From the NCBI GenBank assembly GCA_031292335.1, contig JARLHH010000382.1, positions 1 through 6,323 on the forward strand: a stretch of 6,323 nucleotides of DNA, read 5' to 3'. The translations under genes were made by a program, and so were the position numbers. Position 1 is the first letter of the stretch. Each line of letters starts with the position of its first letter. Source of the stretch: Candidatus Limnocylindrales bacterium. GTDB taxonomy: Bacteria; Chloroflexota; Limnocylindria; Limnocylindrales; CSP1-4. Below the pieces are notes generated by a model. It ran no database searches, was not told where the DNA came from, and worked only from the letters and a program-made list of their open reading frames with translations. This document shows, piece by piece, positions 5,044-6,323 of this stretch.

Positions 5044-6323
5044 GGGCCTGCCGACCCCGACGGGGCCGGCGTCGGTGCGACGTCCGAAGGGCCGACCACG
5101 CGAAGGTCCACCCGAGCGTCCAGCGTGGGGATCGTGCTCGCCCAGTCGGGCCACAGGCTGACGTTCGCGTCCCCGTACGGCGCCAGGAGTGAACGCGCCT
5201 CGGCCGCCGTCCGACCCTTCAGCTGCGCGAGCAGCGCCGCCTGGTCGACGCGGGGGACGGTCTGCGCCACGGCCGTGACGCTGAAATGCACGAGCTGGCC
5301 GTCGACGCTGCCCGGGCCCACGCTCACCCGGGCGGAGCCGGCGACGAGGTCGCGGCCGGCCGGCACGGAGGCCACCAGGCGGGCCTCGCCCAGCGCCATG
5401 ATCGGCGCCTGGTCGACGGTCACGACGGTGCCGGTTGCCGTCACACCCAGCGTGAAGTCGGCCACCTCCTGGTCCACGAGCGTGGTCGGGTCCAGCGACG
5501 GCACCGCCGCGTCCCGGGTGGCCGTCTCGGGGAACACCGTGCTCCCGGCCGGCAGCCCGGCGGGGGCCGCCGCGGCTGTCGCGAGCTGCGCATCGAGCTG
5601 CGTGCCGAGAGAAGCCAGCGCCGCGGTCACGTCCTTCTGGGTCACCTTCGGATACTCGTTGCGGACTCCGCCGGTCGTGGCCGCCGGGTTCACGACCGAG
5701 ATCACGACGCTGTTGTACTGCCCCGGGATCACGGTGATCGTGCCCGCGGCGACGTTCCCGGTCGGGCCCGGTGTCGCCGCGGTGACGTCCACGGTGCGGT
5801 TCTGGCAGGTGATCTTGGGCACGTTGAGGATGGCGACCGGCAGGAAGAGCGCCTCGGACGTCGCGAAGGCGACATCGTCCGGCGTGCGGACGAGGGTGCC
5901 CTGCGGGATCGTGTAGGAGCGTGTCGGGTCGCAGTTCCGCCAGCGCACGCTTCCGGTCGCGGCGGTCTGGTCGATGCGCTTGCCGGTGGACGGGAAGGTC
6001 CCGCTGGCCGTGAGCGGAATGTCCACGATGGTAGCCGGCACGACCGCCGCGGCAGGGTCCGCAGCGGTCGCCGTCGGGTCGGCCGTGACGACGAACGCGA
6101 CCGGGGCCAGCGCTGCCGGACGGATCATCAGGACGATCGAGGCGGTTGGCAGGTACAGGTACGCAGCGGTCCCTCCGGTCACGCCGGCGACGACGACAAG
6201 CAGGAGCGCAACGAGCAGCAGGGCACGGCGCCGGCGCCGCGGCCGGGCGGGCGCCGGCCGATCCCGGTCGGCTCCGAGCCCCGTGGAGGGACCCGGCCCC
6301 GTGACGCCCGACCGCGCCGGGAG
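5040..6323 (-). CDS. Single-pass membrane protein with a baseplate J-like domain (partial, N-terminus beyond the window)
   Basis: The visible 427 residues begin with a Pro/Arg/Gly-rich segment ending in RPRRRRR (27-33), followed by a transmembrane helix (about 34-58, ALLLVALLLVVAGV onward). The positive-inside rule puts the rest outside the cytoplasm. The outer part has the pattern of a baseplate J / gp47-like domain: TIPQGTLVRTPDDVAFATSE (about 138-157), GPTGNVAAGTITVIPG (186-201), and VVNPAATTGGVRNEYP (210-225). C131 and C173 within it could form a disulfide. The C-terminus carries LKGRTAAEARSLLAPYG and a WPDWASTIPTLDARV segment, then a Pro/Ser/Ala tail. J-like domains are best known from phage tails and contractile injection systems, but membrane-anchored copies are, from memory, annotated in Chloroflexota beside ruvX and mltG. 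No start is visible in frame upstream of the helix; a GTG at 6180-6182 falls inside the helix and is unlikely. The stop overlaps the ruvX start as ATGA. Function is unknown; an envelope role is inferred. Confidence 0.8.
   Translation of the reverse strand, partial: LPARSGVTGPGPSTGLGADRDRPAPARPRRRRRALLLVALLLVVVAGVTGGTAAYLYLPTASIVLMIRPAALAPVAFVVTADPTATAADPAAAVVPATIVDIPLTASGTFPSTGKRIDQTAATGSVRWRNCDPTRSYTIPQGTLVRTPDDVAFATSEALFLPVAILNVPKITCQNRTVDVTAATPGPTGNVAAGTITVIPGQYNSVVISVVNPAATTGGVRNEYPKVTQKDVTAALASLGTQLDAQLATAAAAPAGLPAGSTVFPETATRDAAVPSLDPTTLVDQEVADFTLGVTATGTVVTVDQAPIMALGEARLVASVPAGRDLVAGSARVSVGPGSVDGQLVHFSVTAVAQTVPRVDQAALLAQLKGRTAAEARSLLAPYGDANVSLWPDWASTIPTLDARVDLRVVGPSDVAPTPAPSGSAGP

Noticed and set aside
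4480..5916. 478-residue open frame on the plus strand, the longest in the window
   Set aside because: It is antisense to both ruvX and the J-like gene, crosses their junction, and shows no coherent fold or motif. The two minus-strand genes account for the sequence.
5040..6323. Prophage or contractile injection system suggested by the J-like domain
   Set aside because: No neighbouring tail, sheath, tube, spike or ATPase gene is present, the protein has a transmembrane anchor, and it is translationally linked to housekeeping genes.

Overview
The window is GC-rich bacterial chromosome in which every supported gene lies on the minus strand, so transcription runs from the right edge to the left. 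Read in that order it holds: a membrane-anchored protein with a baseplate J-like domain (5' end outside the window), ruvX/yqgF (Holliday junction resolvase-like nuclease), mltG (endolytic transglycosylase), an M24-family Xaa-Pro peptidase, efp (elongation factor P) and xseA (exonuclease VII large subunit, C-terminus outside the window). Coding density is very high. The only gaps are 123 bases between the peptidase gene and efp and 38 bases (with the start chosen here) between efp and xseA, so no gene-free stretch exceeds 300 bases.

The gene order, the Ala/Arg/Pro/Gly-rich proteins and above all a single-pass baseplate J-like protein directly ahead of ruvX and mltG suggest a Chloroflexota genome, perhaps a Limnocylindria-type uncultured lineage. 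This is inference from memory of gene neighbourhoods, not a database result.

The right-hand four genes look like one translationally coupled unit: two ATGA stop/start overlaps (J-like protein/ruvX and ruvX/mltG) and a 4-base gap (mltG/peptidase). A hairpin-capable inverted repeat directly behind the peptidase stop codon and a weak extended -10-like sequence before efp mark a possible boundary, after which efp and xseA may form a second unit. The gene products cover envelope assembly (MltG, J-like protein), nucleic-acid processing (RuvX, XseA), peptide turnover (Xaa-Pro peptidase) and relief of polyproline ribosome stalling (EF-P).

Most of this is housekeeping. The points worth a second look are the membrane-anchored J-like protein with a conserved-looking Cys pair, an arginine at the normally modified tip of EF-P, a five-proline run in MltG close to efp, and an unusually long, disordered-looking tail on RuvX. 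I see no mobile element, CRISPR array, tRNA, rRNA or defence system.
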